DNA of 64,000 nucleotides, from positions 17,438,904-17,502,903 of the forward strand of contig JAAONU010000006.1 in the NCBI GenBank assembly GCA_012932295.1. Direction: 5' to 3'. This document shows positions 48,501 through 54,059 of the stretch, piece by piece; within the stretch, counting starts at the first letter, position 1, and every line of letters starts with the position of its first letter. A program made the position numbers and the translations under genes. The DNA is from Cyclina sinensis (Eukaryota; Mollusca; Bivalvia; Venerida; Veneridae). The notes beneath the pieces were generated by a model. The model was not told the DNA's origin. It saw only the letters and a program-made list of their open reading frames with translations, and searched no databases.

Positions 48501-50231
48501 TTTAAAGATCCAACTTATAAAATCTATTGTTAGCTCCAGCGAACCAGAAATGCAATGGACCAGAACCATTTGAACAATCTTGGTAGAGCTTCATGCAAGG
48601 AACATCCCAGGCAAGTTTCACTAAATTTGCTCCATTGGTTTCAGAGGAGATGTCGTTTGAATGAAAAGTTGACGACGGACGGACGGACTGACGACGGACA
48701 AAGACCGATCAGAAAAGCTCACCCTGAGCACTTTGTGCTCAGGTGAGCTAAAAACAGGAAACCGAAACAGAGCTATTTCATGAAACAGAATAATGAAAAT
48801 AAGGTGTTACTTCGGCTGGCTTTTTTCTCTTTAAAAAATATATTTATTGCGAAAACTGGAAAAGTGAGATTATAGCTTCAGCAGGGGTTATGTGTAAACT
48901 AAGTAAGAATGCGTTGTGTTGTAGTTGGGGTTAACTAATCGCTGTTCTATGGAGAAGAATGCATTTTTAAGAAACAATTTCATTTTATTTTCAAAAACAC
49001 TACTTTTTACTGGTTTCTCAACTTTGTTTACTGTATTTGTTGGTTTTGTTGATATCCCGCCAGCAATTTGACCTGTGAAAGTCAGACAAGCTAAATACAG
49101 ACTGACGGACAATGAGACAGACAGATCGCAAAGGCAAAAACAATAAGTCTCCCAAAATTTTTGTGAGACATAACTAATTCTTTTTGCCATATTATTCAGA
49201 GATCTAAATGAACTGAAATTCTTTCAACTATTTTGCAACAGCTTCTGCTAAGTTGCGTCCACTTGGATCAAGGAGATTCTGTTTATAGCAGATGCAAAGG
49301 ACACAGGACAATCATAACAGCTCACCTTGAACACTGTGTTCAGGTGAGCTTAAAGCAGTATAAAACACTGTCTCCAGCATTTGCAGTTTCAGACTATTAT
49401 TAAAATTCCATAATCCACAGTGTTGTGATAGATTCAGAGAAGAAAGGAACCGAGGCTCAGAAAAAACTGTCAATTTGAATGCCTTTCATCACTTTTTTGG
49501 TTGTAACTCCCAATATTCATGTTCATCACAAGTTTTGCACAAATTAAGCACCAGTAGATTATCTTAGAAGGGCAAATAACATACCGGCAAGTTCAGTTTT
49601 ACTGGATCAACTGGGCTTTGGAATGGCCATGCAAACTGATGTTTCCATACACCTTTCATCAAGACAACTTTATGTAGGTACTGTAACTGATTTGTCCAGC
49701 GCCCTCGCTTTCCACTTGGTGTGCCAGGAGCATCAATATGATTCTGTCCTGACTGAAAATACATGTAAGAAGTTAGGAGCTTCATGTCTGACTAAATCAA
49801 AGCTTAAATTTTTATCTGAAAGCCACACATAAAAACAGCCTCTCAAGATTCATGGGGTTTCATTCTTAGTTCCTTTTTCTTTAAATAGTAATTTTATAAC
49901 CATGCACGACCATATGAACTTCTGACATAGCTCTTAAGCAAATAAGGTTAAAACAAAATAAACAGAATGTGTAACCAAGAGTGTATTTCCTGGAAGTTTT
50001 CTAAATAACTTATGACATGTGGTAAAGCAAAGAAGTAACGTATGGTAAAGGGATAATATTGAAGCAAATCTTGCCTCCAATACATACATTGCTTACTTCA
50101 TTATCACCATCCTGTTTTGCAGAATCAGTCTTTGATGTTGTGCCCCCAGTCCCAGTGTCTATCTCCAGCTTGCCTGGTTCACTCATGTTGCTGTATTCAC
50201 TTGTCGAGTCTCTTCGCACAGGGCTGGTCAT
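10585..50231 (-). CDS. BRD4: BET-family bromodomain protein, long form (BRD2/3/4 pro-orthologue)
   Basis: Chromatin reader of acetyl-lysine histones. BET long forms recruit P-TEFb and other factors in the nucleus. Coding segments in transcript order: 50097-50231, 49585-49752, 45297-45512, 44584-44880, 43854-44189, 39828-39905, 39504-39605, 38973-39272, 37871-38282, 33872-34039, 32990-33115, 31171-31302, 26324-26361, 16813-17069, 16441-16524, 13653-13985, 13102-13226, 12431-12568, 11902-11993, 11174-11318, 10585-10650. Every junction is GT-AG and the phases chain, except one exon (16813-17069) with an internal frame problem. The product is about 1235-1248 residues: BD1 about 66-173, BD2 about 385-500, ET about 664-735, SEED about 780-823, then a Pro-rich region, a coiled coil and a BRD4-type C-terminal motif. 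The start ATG at 50231 is the first in frame after an upstream stop. It combines the BRD2/3 LEKRLQDV coiled coil with the BRD4 tail, as expected for a pre-duplication single BET gene. The exact symbol is a choice; family assignment is near certain. Confidence 0.95.
11319..11540 (-). repeat. Seven 30-bp tandem repeats carrying duplicated splice acceptors
   Basis: Directly upstream of the exon at 11318 the intron consists of seven imperfect 30-bp units (plus strand: cctgtaaacaaacacatcaa plus aagttatctc). On the minus strand each unit ends in a T/G-rich tract and gtttacag, so a candidate acceptor AG occurs at 11319, 11349, 11379, 11409, 11439, 11469 and 11499, all spaced exactly 30 bp. Read in the exon frame, each unit encodes ten residues of the type [10 protein letters not shown] without a stop, so using an upstream acceptor adds multiples of ten residues in frame. 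Confidence 0.9.
13102..16524 (-). CDS. BRD4: BET proline-rich C-terminal exons (16441-16524, 13653-13985, 13102-13226)
   Basis: Three exons in phases 2/1, 2/1 and 2/0. The 27-codon exon reads [20 protein letters not shown]. The 110-codon exon is Pro/Ser/Ala/Gln-rich and disordered ([20 protein letters not shown], ending [10 protein letters not shown]). The third has the Gln/Ala/Lys segment [20 protein letters not shown]. These correspond in position and composition to the long proline-rich tail that separates the ET/SEED part from the C-terminal motif in BRD4-long and Drosophila fs(1)h-long. Confidence 0.88.
14646..16045 (+). repeat. Tandem-core dispersed element, about 150-bp core x7, intronic
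   Basis: It starts with a palindromic hairpin (aggggccatgatggccct, 14646-14663) followed by ttattgttcacc. It then has about seven diverged units of roughly 145-160 bp, each with a cttgacctttgacccagtg-like box (near 15023, 15178, 15319, 15470, 15631, 15777, 15921). It ends with a degenerate gaccgaccaacc microsatellite and an aaaggggaataat tail. The layout matches the tandem-core elements described in bivalves (pearl/CvA type). It lies in the BET intron between exons 16441 and 13985. Confidence 0.7.
16813..17069 (-). CDS. BRD4: BET exon with internal frame break or a 43-nt micro-intron
   Basis: Acceptor ctttttaacag (exon from 17069) and donor GTATAG (after 16813). The first 53 codons ([15 protein letters not shown] to GDEKKG) stay in the frame set by the upstream micro-exon, but this frame stops at TGA near the 3' end of the exon. 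The next exon is entered correctly only from the +1 frame, which reads [18 protein letters not shown]. The 257-bp length is one base too long for the phases. Either one extra base is present (mutation or assembly error), or a 43-base GT-AG intron at 16868-16910 (starting gtaaatg, ending gtccag) is removed, which restores the frame exactly. Confidence 0.75.
17540..19650. repeat. Cluster of decayed tandem-core repeat copies
   Basis: At least three segments: 17690-18345 has about 150-bp units with ttgaccttgatggtcaaggt boxes (near 18019, 18172, 18322). 18380-18775 has about 150-bp units sharing catttgagcaattttaatg. 18775-19115 and 19190-19645 carry gacctttgacccagtgacct boxes and end in a ggccggccggatggacagac microsatellite and a gtataccccccac terminus. 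All belong to the tandem-core repeat type seen elsewhere in the window. They lie in the large BET intron, upstream of the DIRS insertion on the plus strand. Confidence 0.65.
20327..21124 (+). mobile_element. Tandem-core element, 165-bp core family, short copy
   Basis: The left end is caagagggcaatgatggccc followed by gatcgctcacctga. The right end is a hairpin, agctcaccctgagcagtgct plus caggtgagct, preceded by a degraded acgacg microsatellite. In between are roughly 2.5 units with period about 165 bp (tggtagaggtccactagac at about 20664 and 20829) and a unique segment starting ttggtagagcttcatgcaag. It is the same family as the 1.8-kb copy at 46927-48749, with fewer core units. Confidence 0.8.
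21441..21484 (+). repeat. DIRS left inverted terminal repeat
   Basis: 44 bp, starting acattatttttcataaagcc and ending gtatacacag. It is the exact reverse complement of 25699-25742. Confidence 0.95.
21471..21598 (+). repeat. DIRS leader, 128-bp block duplicated at 25803-25930
   Basis: The block from gcatgtatacacagcaattc to ggaaaccttcag is identical over 128 bp to 25803-25930 in the adjoining short element. It contains cacatgcgcagt, an NRF-1-like core, and sits between the left terminus and the gag-like ORF, so it is probably the promoter or leader of this family. Confidence 0.9.
21672..22946 (+). CDS. DIRS gag-like ORF1 protein
   Basis: Starts at ATG 21672 ([17 protein letters not shown]) and runs 424 codons to TAG at 22944-22946. 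The open frame extends 20 codons upstream without another ATG. The N-terminal 130 residues are Ser/Lys-rich and disordered, the middle is helical ([20 protein letters not shown] region) and the C-terminus is Arg/Gly/Tyr/Gln-rich ([20 protein letters not shown]), suited to nucleic-acid binding. No zinc knuckle is present, as is usual for DIRS gag. The downstream pol frame overlaps its end in the -1 frame. The ORF is intact, unlike the rest of the element. Confidence 0.8.
   Translation: MAQPVDTLSLCDSDASQNSFSGFSSDDTPKVSTKTRPKSVVSKVTKNKPKNSKRLSGGKKVTGKGKSSDKNKSSDITKPSSSDRPILDVSKLTQNDLQSLRDLLGIGNFSSEHQPIPDDDETFSRPSVLGQAYENVRVQLDAEDISDSDDFGPTENSPQVKTVNFSDALFSVDENNNEPSGEIDWILPKLKAPEKGKAVSSSLAKLINLSCTAQCETDQLLSKYKVPENCEMATAPLVNQEIWKTLDKKAHLNDKLVVVIQNLVAAGFAPVIQLAELMKSQISPEAKILLSDILTILGQIQYNLSVRRRYMIRPCLKKKYSGLCQISMPITTKLFGDDISKEVKNCEAVLSLGKDYVQYGQPGSFSRGRGFRGFPRRGYTSYQSGSRYQPYPQRGQQSSFRQNYNWPRPVKKVAATATSPNDQD
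22952..24836 (+). pseudogene. DIRS pol: reverse transcriptase, RNase H and Dam-like domain, frameshifted
   Basis: The first segment (to 23353) covers the RT fingers ([20 protein letters not shown]). At a run of seven T (23338-23344) the frame breaks by one base; the second segment (from 23331) continues with [14 protein letters not shown], the palm and the catalytic YIDD box (about 23545-23556). RNase H follows ([12 protein letters not shown] and [16 protein letters not shown]), but the protein then jumps directly to [14 protein letters not shown], so roughly 50 residues including an expected Asp appear deleted near 24185. The C-terminal part ([20 protein letters not shown], then YVFPPFNLV and [11 protein letters not shown]) is the Dam-like methyltransferase domain typical of DIRS. 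Not functional as it stands. Confidence 0.85.
24600..25606 (+). pseudogene. DIRS tyrosine recombinase, broken
   Basis: The N-terminal SAM-like part is visible in another frame at about 24650-24830 ([16 protein letters not shown] then, after a stop, [13 protein letters not shown]). Between about 24880 and 25010 further stops occur. The catalytic domain is open from about 25015: [10 protein letters not shown] holds the first catalytic Arg and [12 protein letters not shown] the HxxR box, where Arg is replaced by Met. After TADW a one-base frameshift (a ggg run at about 25519) leads to a premature stop at 25555. The expected Tyr-rich end ([10 protein letters not shown]) lies in the adjacent frame, ending at 25606. 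No functional recombinase can be made from this copy. Confidence 0.8.
25699..25742 (-). repeat. DIRS right inverted terminal repeat
   Basis: 44 bp, starting ctgtgtatacatgcgaaagc and ending aaaaataatgt, the exact reverse complement of the left terminus. Its last two bases coincide with the first two of the neighbouring short element. Confidence 0.95.
25738..26101 (+). mobile_element. Short non-autonomous DIRS-related element, 364 bp
   Basis: Perfect 77-bp inverted termini (25738-25814 and 26025-26101, gtgccctcatccaagcttta inward) enclose the 128-bp leader shared with the large element and about 95 bp of unrelated sequence. It has no coding capacity. It abuts the large element directly, and the two share the bases aatgt at the joint. 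It probably derives from an autonomous element with these termini and the same leader, which is not in the window. Confidence 0.85.
26324..26361 (-). CDS. BRD4: BET 38-nt micro-exon
   Basis: Acceptor tgttcacag at 26362 and donor GTAAGC at 26323 frame a 38-base exon. Its first two bases complete the Glu codon left by the SEED exon and the rest reads [12 protein letters not shown], a Lys-rich basic patch. Both phases fit their neighbours (phase 1 in, phase 0 out to the exon at 17069), which supports it strongly despite its size. Its downstream intron (9.25 kb) contains the DIRS element. Confidence 0.8.
26591..26959. mobile_element. Snapback (long inverted-arm) MITE-like element
   Basis: Two imperfect arms of about 133 bp (26591-26723 and 26826-26959) are reverse complements: gtctgtcacaagcagcattt pairs with the complement of ctacttgcgacagcct, and gcatgcaaagcagaaaattg pairs with the complement of aattttccactttgcatgc. 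The loop is about 100 bp. Divergence between the arms is estimated by eye at 15-25 percent. There is no coding capacity. It sits 230 bp upstream (in the direction of BET transcription) of the micro-exon. Confidence 0.75.
28603..29614. repeat. About 1-kb segment bounded by a perfect 20-bp inverted repeat
   Basis: aaatgtgttcatcctttgag at 28603-28622 is the exact reverse complement of 29595-29614. Just inside the right copy is a small hairpin (ccagcc, spacer, ggctgg, near 29575-29593). The interior is AT-rich and non-coding. It could be a decayed TIR element. Confidence 0.4.
30783..31168 (-). other. BRD4: Candidate alternative 3' end: in-frame stop and AATAAA after the SEED exon
   Basis: Read-through of the SEED donor gives Glu-Ser-Gly then TAG (31166-31168). 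On the minus strand the next canonical AATAAA is at 30783-30788, about 380 bases downstream. Together they could make a short BET isoform by intronic polyadenylation. This is an inference from sequence only. Confidence 0.4.
31171..33115 (-). CDS. BRD4: BET exons: coiled coil (32990-33115) and SEED tract (31171-31302)
   Basis: The first exon encodes [20 protein letters not shown], matching the coiled coil that follows ET in BRD2 and BRD3. The second (43 codons plus two partial codons) is the serine-rich SEED region, [20 protein letters not shown] followed by [11 protein letters not shown]. Phases are 2/1 and 2/1 and join cleanly. If the donor at 31170 is not used, the frame meets TAG at 31166-31168 after one more glycine, giving a C-terminus very like that of vertebrate BRD2. 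Confidence 0.93.
31688..32945. repeat. Four copies of a roughly 375-bp intronic repeat with a conserved hairpin
   Basis: Units begin near 31688, 32071, 32440 and 32820, each with acaaatgcatgaaacag, then a short hairpin, then gactgggattatat, a ctgattgagcatcaag box and ctctgcccaggaatgg. Spacing is 369-383 bp. All lie in the BET intron between exons 32990 and 31302. The hairpin keeps pairing while its sequence changes between copies 2 and 3. Confidence 0.75.
33872..38282 (-). CDS. BRD4: BET exons: basic region and ET domain (37871-38282 and 33872-34039)
   Basis: The first exon (137 codons plus one base) starts with a coiled coil [11 protein letters not shown], then a strongly basic stretch ([20 protein letters not shown]) and the first part of the ET domain ([19 protein letters not shown]). 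The second (55 codons, phases 1/1) completes [16 protein letters not shown], then [19 protein letters not shown] and the closing [11 protein letters not shown] is the BET-specific protein-interaction domain. The 3.8-kb intron between them holds three repeat families and a snapback element. Confidence 0.95.
34740..34906 (+). repeat. Right-end fragment of a tandem-core element
   Basis: ttgacatcaatgccaagttt, a gacggacggactgactgact microsatellite and the terminal hairpin gtatacccccccc followed by gtgggggtata. Only the right end is preserved, in the BET intron between 37871 and 34039. Confidence 0.6.
35358..35792 (+). mobile_element. Short tandem-core element with ttatgcccccc termini
   Basis: The left end (acttatgccccccacatgg) and right end (aaaggggagcataatt) are inverted copies of one another, as in the 40.85-kb element. 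The interior has two diverged units sharing atgtgcaac and gaacggaaactg, then a gactgacagacagacaacag microsatellite and gcaaagcaatataccctccc. 435 bp, non-coding. Confidence 0.7.
36240..37000. repeat. Four copies of a roughly 220-bp intronic tandem repeat, plus an outlier at about 34336
   Basis: Units share cacacctcagaatagcgtat, acattcat, atgtaaatgcatattcctt and a gtcctcacagatgtgttt box. They start near 36261, 36484, 36691 and 36924 (spacing 207-233 bp). A separate copy lies 1.9 kb away at about 34336-34425 (aacacatctcagaatagcgt). Non-coding, in the ET-domain intron. Confidence 0.75.
37114..37756. mobile_element. Large snapback element with about 200-bp arms
   Basis: The left arm (37114-37310) and right arm (37555-37756) are imperfect reverse complements. 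The best block is gcgcccaggagcaaatat / cagtcctgtcactcagcaga on the left against its complement on the right (tgccgagtgacaggactg and tgcacctgggcgcatct). The outermost blocks are ttgaaattgtat and atacaatttcaa. The loop is about 240 bp. The 95-codon open frame at 37445-37732 crosses loop and right arm and is not a gene. Confidence 0.75.
38973..39272 (-). CDS. BRD4: BET exon: end of bromodomain 2 and acidic/basic linker
   Basis: 100 codons, phase 0. It begins [20 protein letters not shown], includes the conserved pocket asparagine in [15 protein letters not shown] and the BD2 end [12 protein letters not shown]. It then runs into a Ser/Asp/Glu tract ([14 protein letters not shown]), which in vertebrate BETs is the CK2-phosphorylated site region, and finally a Lys/Glu coiled coil ([11 protein letters not shown]). 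Confidence 0.95.
39504..39905 (-). CDS. BRD4: BET exons: start of bromodomain 2 (39828-39905 and 39504-39605)
   Basis: Two short phase-0 exons (26 and 34 codons) separated by a 222-bp intron. The first encodes [20 protein letters not shown], matching the BD2 helix Z (SEQLKCCSGILKEMFAKKH in vertebrates). The second has the WPF shelf ([20 protein letters not shown]) and [13 protein letters not shown]. The remaining part of BD2 is in the exon at 38973-39272. Confidence 0.95.
40851..42302 (+). mobile_element. Tandem-core element, 145-bp core x9
   Basis: Inverted ends acataaatgcccccc (40851) and gtgggggcataatta (42302) enclose about nine units with a period of 145 bp. Unit boundaries read from attgatcggaaaccg are 40914, 41059, 41204, 41349, 41493, 41638, 41783, 41928, 42073 and 42218. 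Each unit contains ttgacctttgacctaatgac and aataggggtcatctactgg. The first six units end in ccaagtttggtgaacctagg; the last three have ccaagtttgaagttcctagg instead. A gaccgaccgaccgac microsatellite and gcaaagcaatatacccc follow. Located in the BET intron between 43854 and 39905. Confidence 0.9.
43370..43640. repeat. Two-unit tandem repeat (about 140 bp)
   Basis: Two units share gcaacagtgaccttgactttg / gatcacagacacctgggtag and aataggccagagcaaac (43376 and 43519). A ccacccaccgac tract and a gccggtttttgctggt hairpin follow. It probably is another decayed tandem-core element. It ends about 210 bp from the BET exon at 43854-44189. Confidence 0.6.
43854..44880 (-). CDS. BRD4: BET inter-bromodomain exons (44584-44880 and 43854-44189)
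   Basis: Two phase-0 exons of 99 and 112 codons. The first is Thr/Ser/Pro-rich ([18 protein letters not shown] start) and the second opens with the BET-diagnostic basic motif [14 protein letters not shown], known in vertebrate BETs as the NLS-like motif between the bromodomains. It continues through a disordered tract to [18 protein letters not shown], matching the RRESSRPVKPPKKDLP segment of BRD2/3/4. Disordered linkers like this are known phosphorylation regions in the family; no sites are claimed here. Confidence 0.92.
45297..45512 (-). CDS. BRD4: BET exon: C-terminal half of bromodomain 1
   Basis: 72 codons, phase 0 at both ends. It carries [20 protein letters not shown] and the acetyl-lysine-anchoring asparagine in [19 protein letters not shown], followed by helix C (LEKVFLSKV) and the LMPAE end. 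All pocket residues expected for a functional BD1 are present. The donor is GTAAGC at 45296. Confidence 0.96.
45640..46900. repeat. Decayed repeat-derived sequence in the BD1 intron
   Basis: 45660-45850 resembles the 165-bp core family (tactggtagtggtccactag, caatgctt, ccaaccaaat). The rest to 46900 is AT-rich with no recognised gene. It occupies part of the 4.1-kb intron splitting bromodomain 1. Confidence 0.45.
46927..48749 (+). mobile_element. Tandem-core element, 165-bp core family, long copy
   Basis: Left end caagagggccatgatggccc then gatcgctcacctgag. About seven units with a period of 162-165 bp (tagaggtcca boxes at 47448, 47613, 47778, 47943, 48105, 48269, 48431), each with gacccctggggcggggcca and tttcctatataactctatgt. 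Then a unique part (ttggtagagcttcatgcaag), a gacggacggacggactgacg microsatellite and the terminal hairpin agctcaccctgagcactttg plus tgctcaggtgagct. Non-coding. Located between the two BD1 exons. Confidence 0.9.
49080..49350. repeat. Right-end fragments of tandem-core elements
   Basis: 49100-49165 has gactgacggacaatgagaca then gatcgcaaaggcaaaaacaa, a microsatellite tail of a related family. 49319-49350 has the right-terminal hairpin of the 165-bp family (agctcaccttgaacactgtg plus ttcaggtgagct) without core units. Confidence 0.55.
49585..49752 (-). CDS. BRD4: BET exon: N-terminal half of bromodomain 1
   Basis: 56 codons, phase 0 at both ends, acceptor tattttcag and donor GTATGT. Encodes helix Z and the ZA-loop start of BD1, with the family signature TNQLQYL and the WPF shelf ([12 protein letters not shown]) that lines the acetyl-lysine pocket in all BET proteins. 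It ends at VKLNLP, the conserved position just before DYF/DYY in BD1, which continues in the exon at 45512. Confidence 0.95.
50097..50231 (-). CDS. BRD4: BET first coding exon
   Basis: Codes for 45 residues (begins [15 protein letters not shown], ends SAKQDGDNE), low-complexity Ser/Thr/Asp/Gly, ending in phase 0 at a GTAAGC donor at 50096. The start was chosen because the next in-frame codon group upstream meets a TAA within 13 codons and no earlier in-frame ATG exists. A plausible acceptor (cattgacag) lies just upstream at about 50259, so a non-coding 5' exon probably precedes it. A candidate donor for such an exon (actcac, minus GTGAGT) is at about 50530-50535. Confidence 0.8.
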
Positions 50232-52100
50232 TGAGTCACCACTGGAATCACAAACTGTCAATGAGGCTTATCTTGCACCAAATGAATTGCAGGTTAAGCT
50301 AAATCTGACTGAAAAAGTATTCCAATTTAAACACTCCTACTGCATTTAATAATTTATTAGCAGCATTCGCATCACTTTTTCGTGCACTATACTACTGACA
50401 TATCCTGTTTAGAAAGAGCTTGTAGGACATGTCACTGAGCTTCAATCCTTGAATCTGGAATTCTGTGTAACATTTTAAGTACAATTCAAAAAACCCTTTA
50501 ATCCAATGTAATGTTTTAAGGGTTCTGCAACTCACCGCATCAAGATAACTCTTCAACAGTCATGCCTTGAACATTATTGCACTATATTGCTCCGTAAATG
50601 GGAGACTAGTTCAGTTATTACTCAAAAAGGTATCTGAAAAAAAGAAAAAAGAATTACCAATCTGAGCTTTTAAAGATCAGTGGTTCAACAGTTTTCATTT
50701 TATTACCCTTATTTTAATGGACTTCTACTAAATTCAGCACACAGCATTTGATAATGCTGTTTGAAGCTATCTCATGTGTCAAATGTATTAATATTTGCCT
50801 TCCCTGCAGCTATGAAGTTGTTAATTTAGGTGGAGAACCTACCCTACCAGTAATATTACAGCAAGGGTACCTCATGTAAATTCTGAAGCAAGTAGTCAGT
50901 CAATTGCAGAGAAATTGGTAAGTAGACTGGTTGGATACCCAGGAACACTGGTTAGGCGGACTGACCACTGGGATATGAGCTCAGCTATTAAACCCTAATA
51001 AAACCGAACCAAACCACAGGTAAAACTTGTAAATCAAACTTATTTGTTCTGTTCTCTGGAAAAAAGTTAGTATGGTAACCTTTCCTATCCTGCAAGAATA
51101 AAATCCTATGGAACATTCAATTATAATGATGGAACAATTAGTTCAACATATTTCATCAAGTAGTTGACGTTTGCAAAACTTGGAAGTTCCTTCCTATCTG
51201 GTACAGTACAATATGTGAACTGTGACCTCTGAATATTGAACGAGTGGGGACATTATCTACATGTCAAAGATACATGTACATACAGAATGTGCTGTTGAAT
51301 TCTGTTTCTGATTTCAAGGCATTTACATCTTGCCCAAACAGCACTATTTAAAATCGAGTTTGTAGGAACATTTATATGTGAAATTGGTCCCGATCACACC
51401 GATTACAAAATCTAACCCTTCACAAAAACTGTAACCTTTGTCTGAGCCATTCATTTTCAGAAAGCTGTAAAACTGTGTCAAAGAAATAGTAACCTGAATT
51501 GATCACTGAACAATACGACAAACTTCAGCTTTGCAACAAGTGTCATAAAATGACGACTGTTTTACTAAGCATAACATGCCACTAGGTTGCTATACTAATT
51601 TTCTACCTGCAAATGCATTAGCCATGTTTAACTGGTTTCATCTTTCACAAGGATTTGAACAATGTGCAACATTTCTCAGAACCAAGTGACGATGAGTCAC
51701 CAAAATTAAGTTTACATGAAACTATTTAATATTTTCTAAACTACACTATTTAACGGCTCAAAATAATTCAAACACTGGACATGGACACAATATGCATTCA
51801 GAGACTACAAAACAAAGCTGCATTTTTGCTAATTTATTTTTCCATAATATCATTGCATTTTGACCCGAAATTTTTATCGTTCACGTTCACACGTATTCCG
51901 CTTAAATGAAACTAGGAAACTTTGATTTAATTGCACTAATATGAAGCTTGTCATCTTAGTAAATCAATGTCAACAGAATTACCACCTTGATTTGTGAAAC
52001 TGTCATGCTAATTCAAAATTTTCCAGAAGCCGAAATGACCGCCGACGTGCCGAAGTAATGGCGGATTTCTGATAGTGCCGTCTCGTGACAATTTCACAAA
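50232..52100 (-). other. BRD4: BET 5' UTR intron and upstream sequence
   Basis: No coding frame of note. A candidate non-coding 5' exon donor (minus GTGAGT) lies at about 50530-50535. The sequence is otherwise AT-rich and unremarkable until the CpG-bearing segment at 52020-52100. Confidence 0.4.
52020..52100 (-). promoter_or_regulatory. BRD4: Candidate BET promoter core
   Basis: A local cluster of CpGs in AT-rich surroundings (gaccgccgacgtgccgaagt, then aatggcggatttctg, close to a YY1-type ATGGCGG box). Two CCAAT boxes in minus orientation (ttgattggtc) occur 220 and 440 bp upstream, at about 52319 and 52542. The position fits the start of a minus-strand gene whose first coding exon is at 50.2 kb. 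No TATA box is seen. Confidence 0.4.
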
Positions 52101-52918
52101 AATTTGGCCTTAACAAAAAAAAATAACGAAAAATGAGCATAAAGTACCATTAGTTGCTGTCTGGGGTAGGCTCCTGATACCGTTTAAGTGTTGGATGGCT
52201 CTTCGTGTCCATAACTTTGAAAGGATTCATCAGAACACCTATGCCTTCCTTCACCTACTCAGCAATCAGTACCCCCGAGACAATGATTCCTTTTATAAGA
52301 TGCTTTGAAAAGGAGCATTTTGATTGGTCCAGACAGTCACATGACAGTCATATTAAGCATTATTTTAACGTTTTAGAAAGATCTGCCGAAAATTTTCCAA
52401 AATAAAGTTTCCCATATGTTTCATAAAGCATTCATACATCCTTGTGACGTGAACTTTGATTAGAAATCGCGATTCATTACAATGCATATTAATGTTTTTC
52501 GACAGACGCATATGTCGCGTCCTTCCTTCTATGTTACAACATTTGATTGGTCAAACGTAGTCACATGATCTACATGAATTACAGTTAAGACAATAATACA
52601 GATTTTTTTTCAAAACTTTTAAAACAAATATTTAATAAATATTTTATTGAGATAATTTATAACTGGCCCGTTAATTAGATTAAAAATGAAAAATATATAA
52701 AGTCGTCAAGTTGGATGCTATTAAACGGCAAGATTCGGTTTCAAACCCAACGCGTTATAAACTACAAACATTGTTTTACGTGAATCTGTTTAGTAACACA
52801 CAACTTAATCGAAATATTCACGGTGCATATCCATATCGGTACCCTCTTTGCGAAATTTGCTAAAACGGTACCCTCTTCGCTCATGCACGGGTCATTCTTT
52901 GCTGAAAATATAGCGTCG

Positions 52919-52962
52919 ATGGACCAGAGTCAGGAAAATATACACTATACTGACGAAAGAAG
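52919..52962 (+). other. Possible orphan first coding exon
   Basis: ATG at 52919 follows a CpG-containing stretch with a direct repeat (ggtaccctcttcgc), encodes MDQSQENIHYTDERR and meets a good donor aag|gtatgt at 52962. No continuation was found before WDR5, so this is weak. Confidence 0.2.
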
Positions 52963-53221
52963 GTATGTCAAACGAAGTTTACCAAGGAACACTAGAATGT
53001 TTTAGCTGTGTCTCTGTTTGTTATGTGTCTTGGGATTAGAACAGTAAAAGTTAAAAACAAAAACATACTTTTAAAAAGGATGTGAACTTGCAGCTTAAGG
53101 AACATAGGAAAGTTCTGAACAATCAGATTTTATCTTTTACTAATTATCTTTTTTTGACATCTATGTACAGTATTGCTACTTTGTTCTGTGATATGTCTGT
53201 CATTACTCAAGTATTTTTTTA

Positions 53222-53352
53222 GAATGGGATGGGGTGGATAGGTGGGGTGAAATGGGGTGGGGTGAGAGTGGAGTAGGGTGGAACAGGATGGGACGGGACG
53301 GGGCAGGATTGGGTAATCAGAGCAGGGCAGGACAGAAGGTACAGGACAGGAT
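53222..53352 (+). repeat. G-rich imperfect pentanucleotide tract
   Basis: A run built on ggggtgg, gggat and gggac (for example ggatggggtggataggtggg), about 130 bp long. It contains many closely spaced G3-G4 runs and could form G-quadruplexes on the plus strand. It lies between the BET and WDR5 genes. Confidence 0.8.
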
Positions 53353-54059
53353 AGGATTTGTTTTGAGTCGGCAAGGCTATAACAGCTTATTATAAACTTT
53401 AATGAGCTTTTGAACCGACTAAGTCAAAAAAATAAAATTATCAACAAAAGAATAGTGACACTGTAAAACAAAAACAACTCAAGTATTATAATTAATACAA
53501 CTGTGCTGGAGTTGCTGATCTTAACTCTAGAAATAAAAAAAACTGCTCTAAAACGACAGGGGAGGTGTGGAGGAGAAAAAGAATAAATGAATGATTAAAA
53601 TTAAAAGTACTAAGAACAATCAAAGTACTAAAATTTCTGTTAGTTTCTCCCTATGTCGATTCCTGGAAAGAAGTAAACATGACAAACAATTTCCTTCAGA
53701 TGATTTCATAGCATGACCATTCAACTTTCCCAGTATACCTTTACGAAAGAGATCATCCCAGTCCATTACGTATTTTCTTTATTACAATCTGTCAAAATTT
53801 CCTGTTTATTTTAACACGAATAAATTAATTGTATTAATTGTAAATAAATGTATTGTTTTCAAGTAAAAATGTTTTTCCGAAGAATCTTCTATTTTCAATC
53901 AATCAGATGTTGGTTAAACAACACAAAATACAATGAATTCTACCGATGAGTGGTCTATTGATAACCAAATCTCAAACAGTATATATATTGAAATTCATCA
54001 TTTCGACCCAGCCGTTCGTTCAGATAGCATTGTTTTTTTATTTAGACCAAACTCGAACA

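Noticed and set aside
52205..52405. 66-codon plus-strand open frame near the BET promoter
   Set aside because: No coding signature; it lies in the upstream region with CCAAT boxes.
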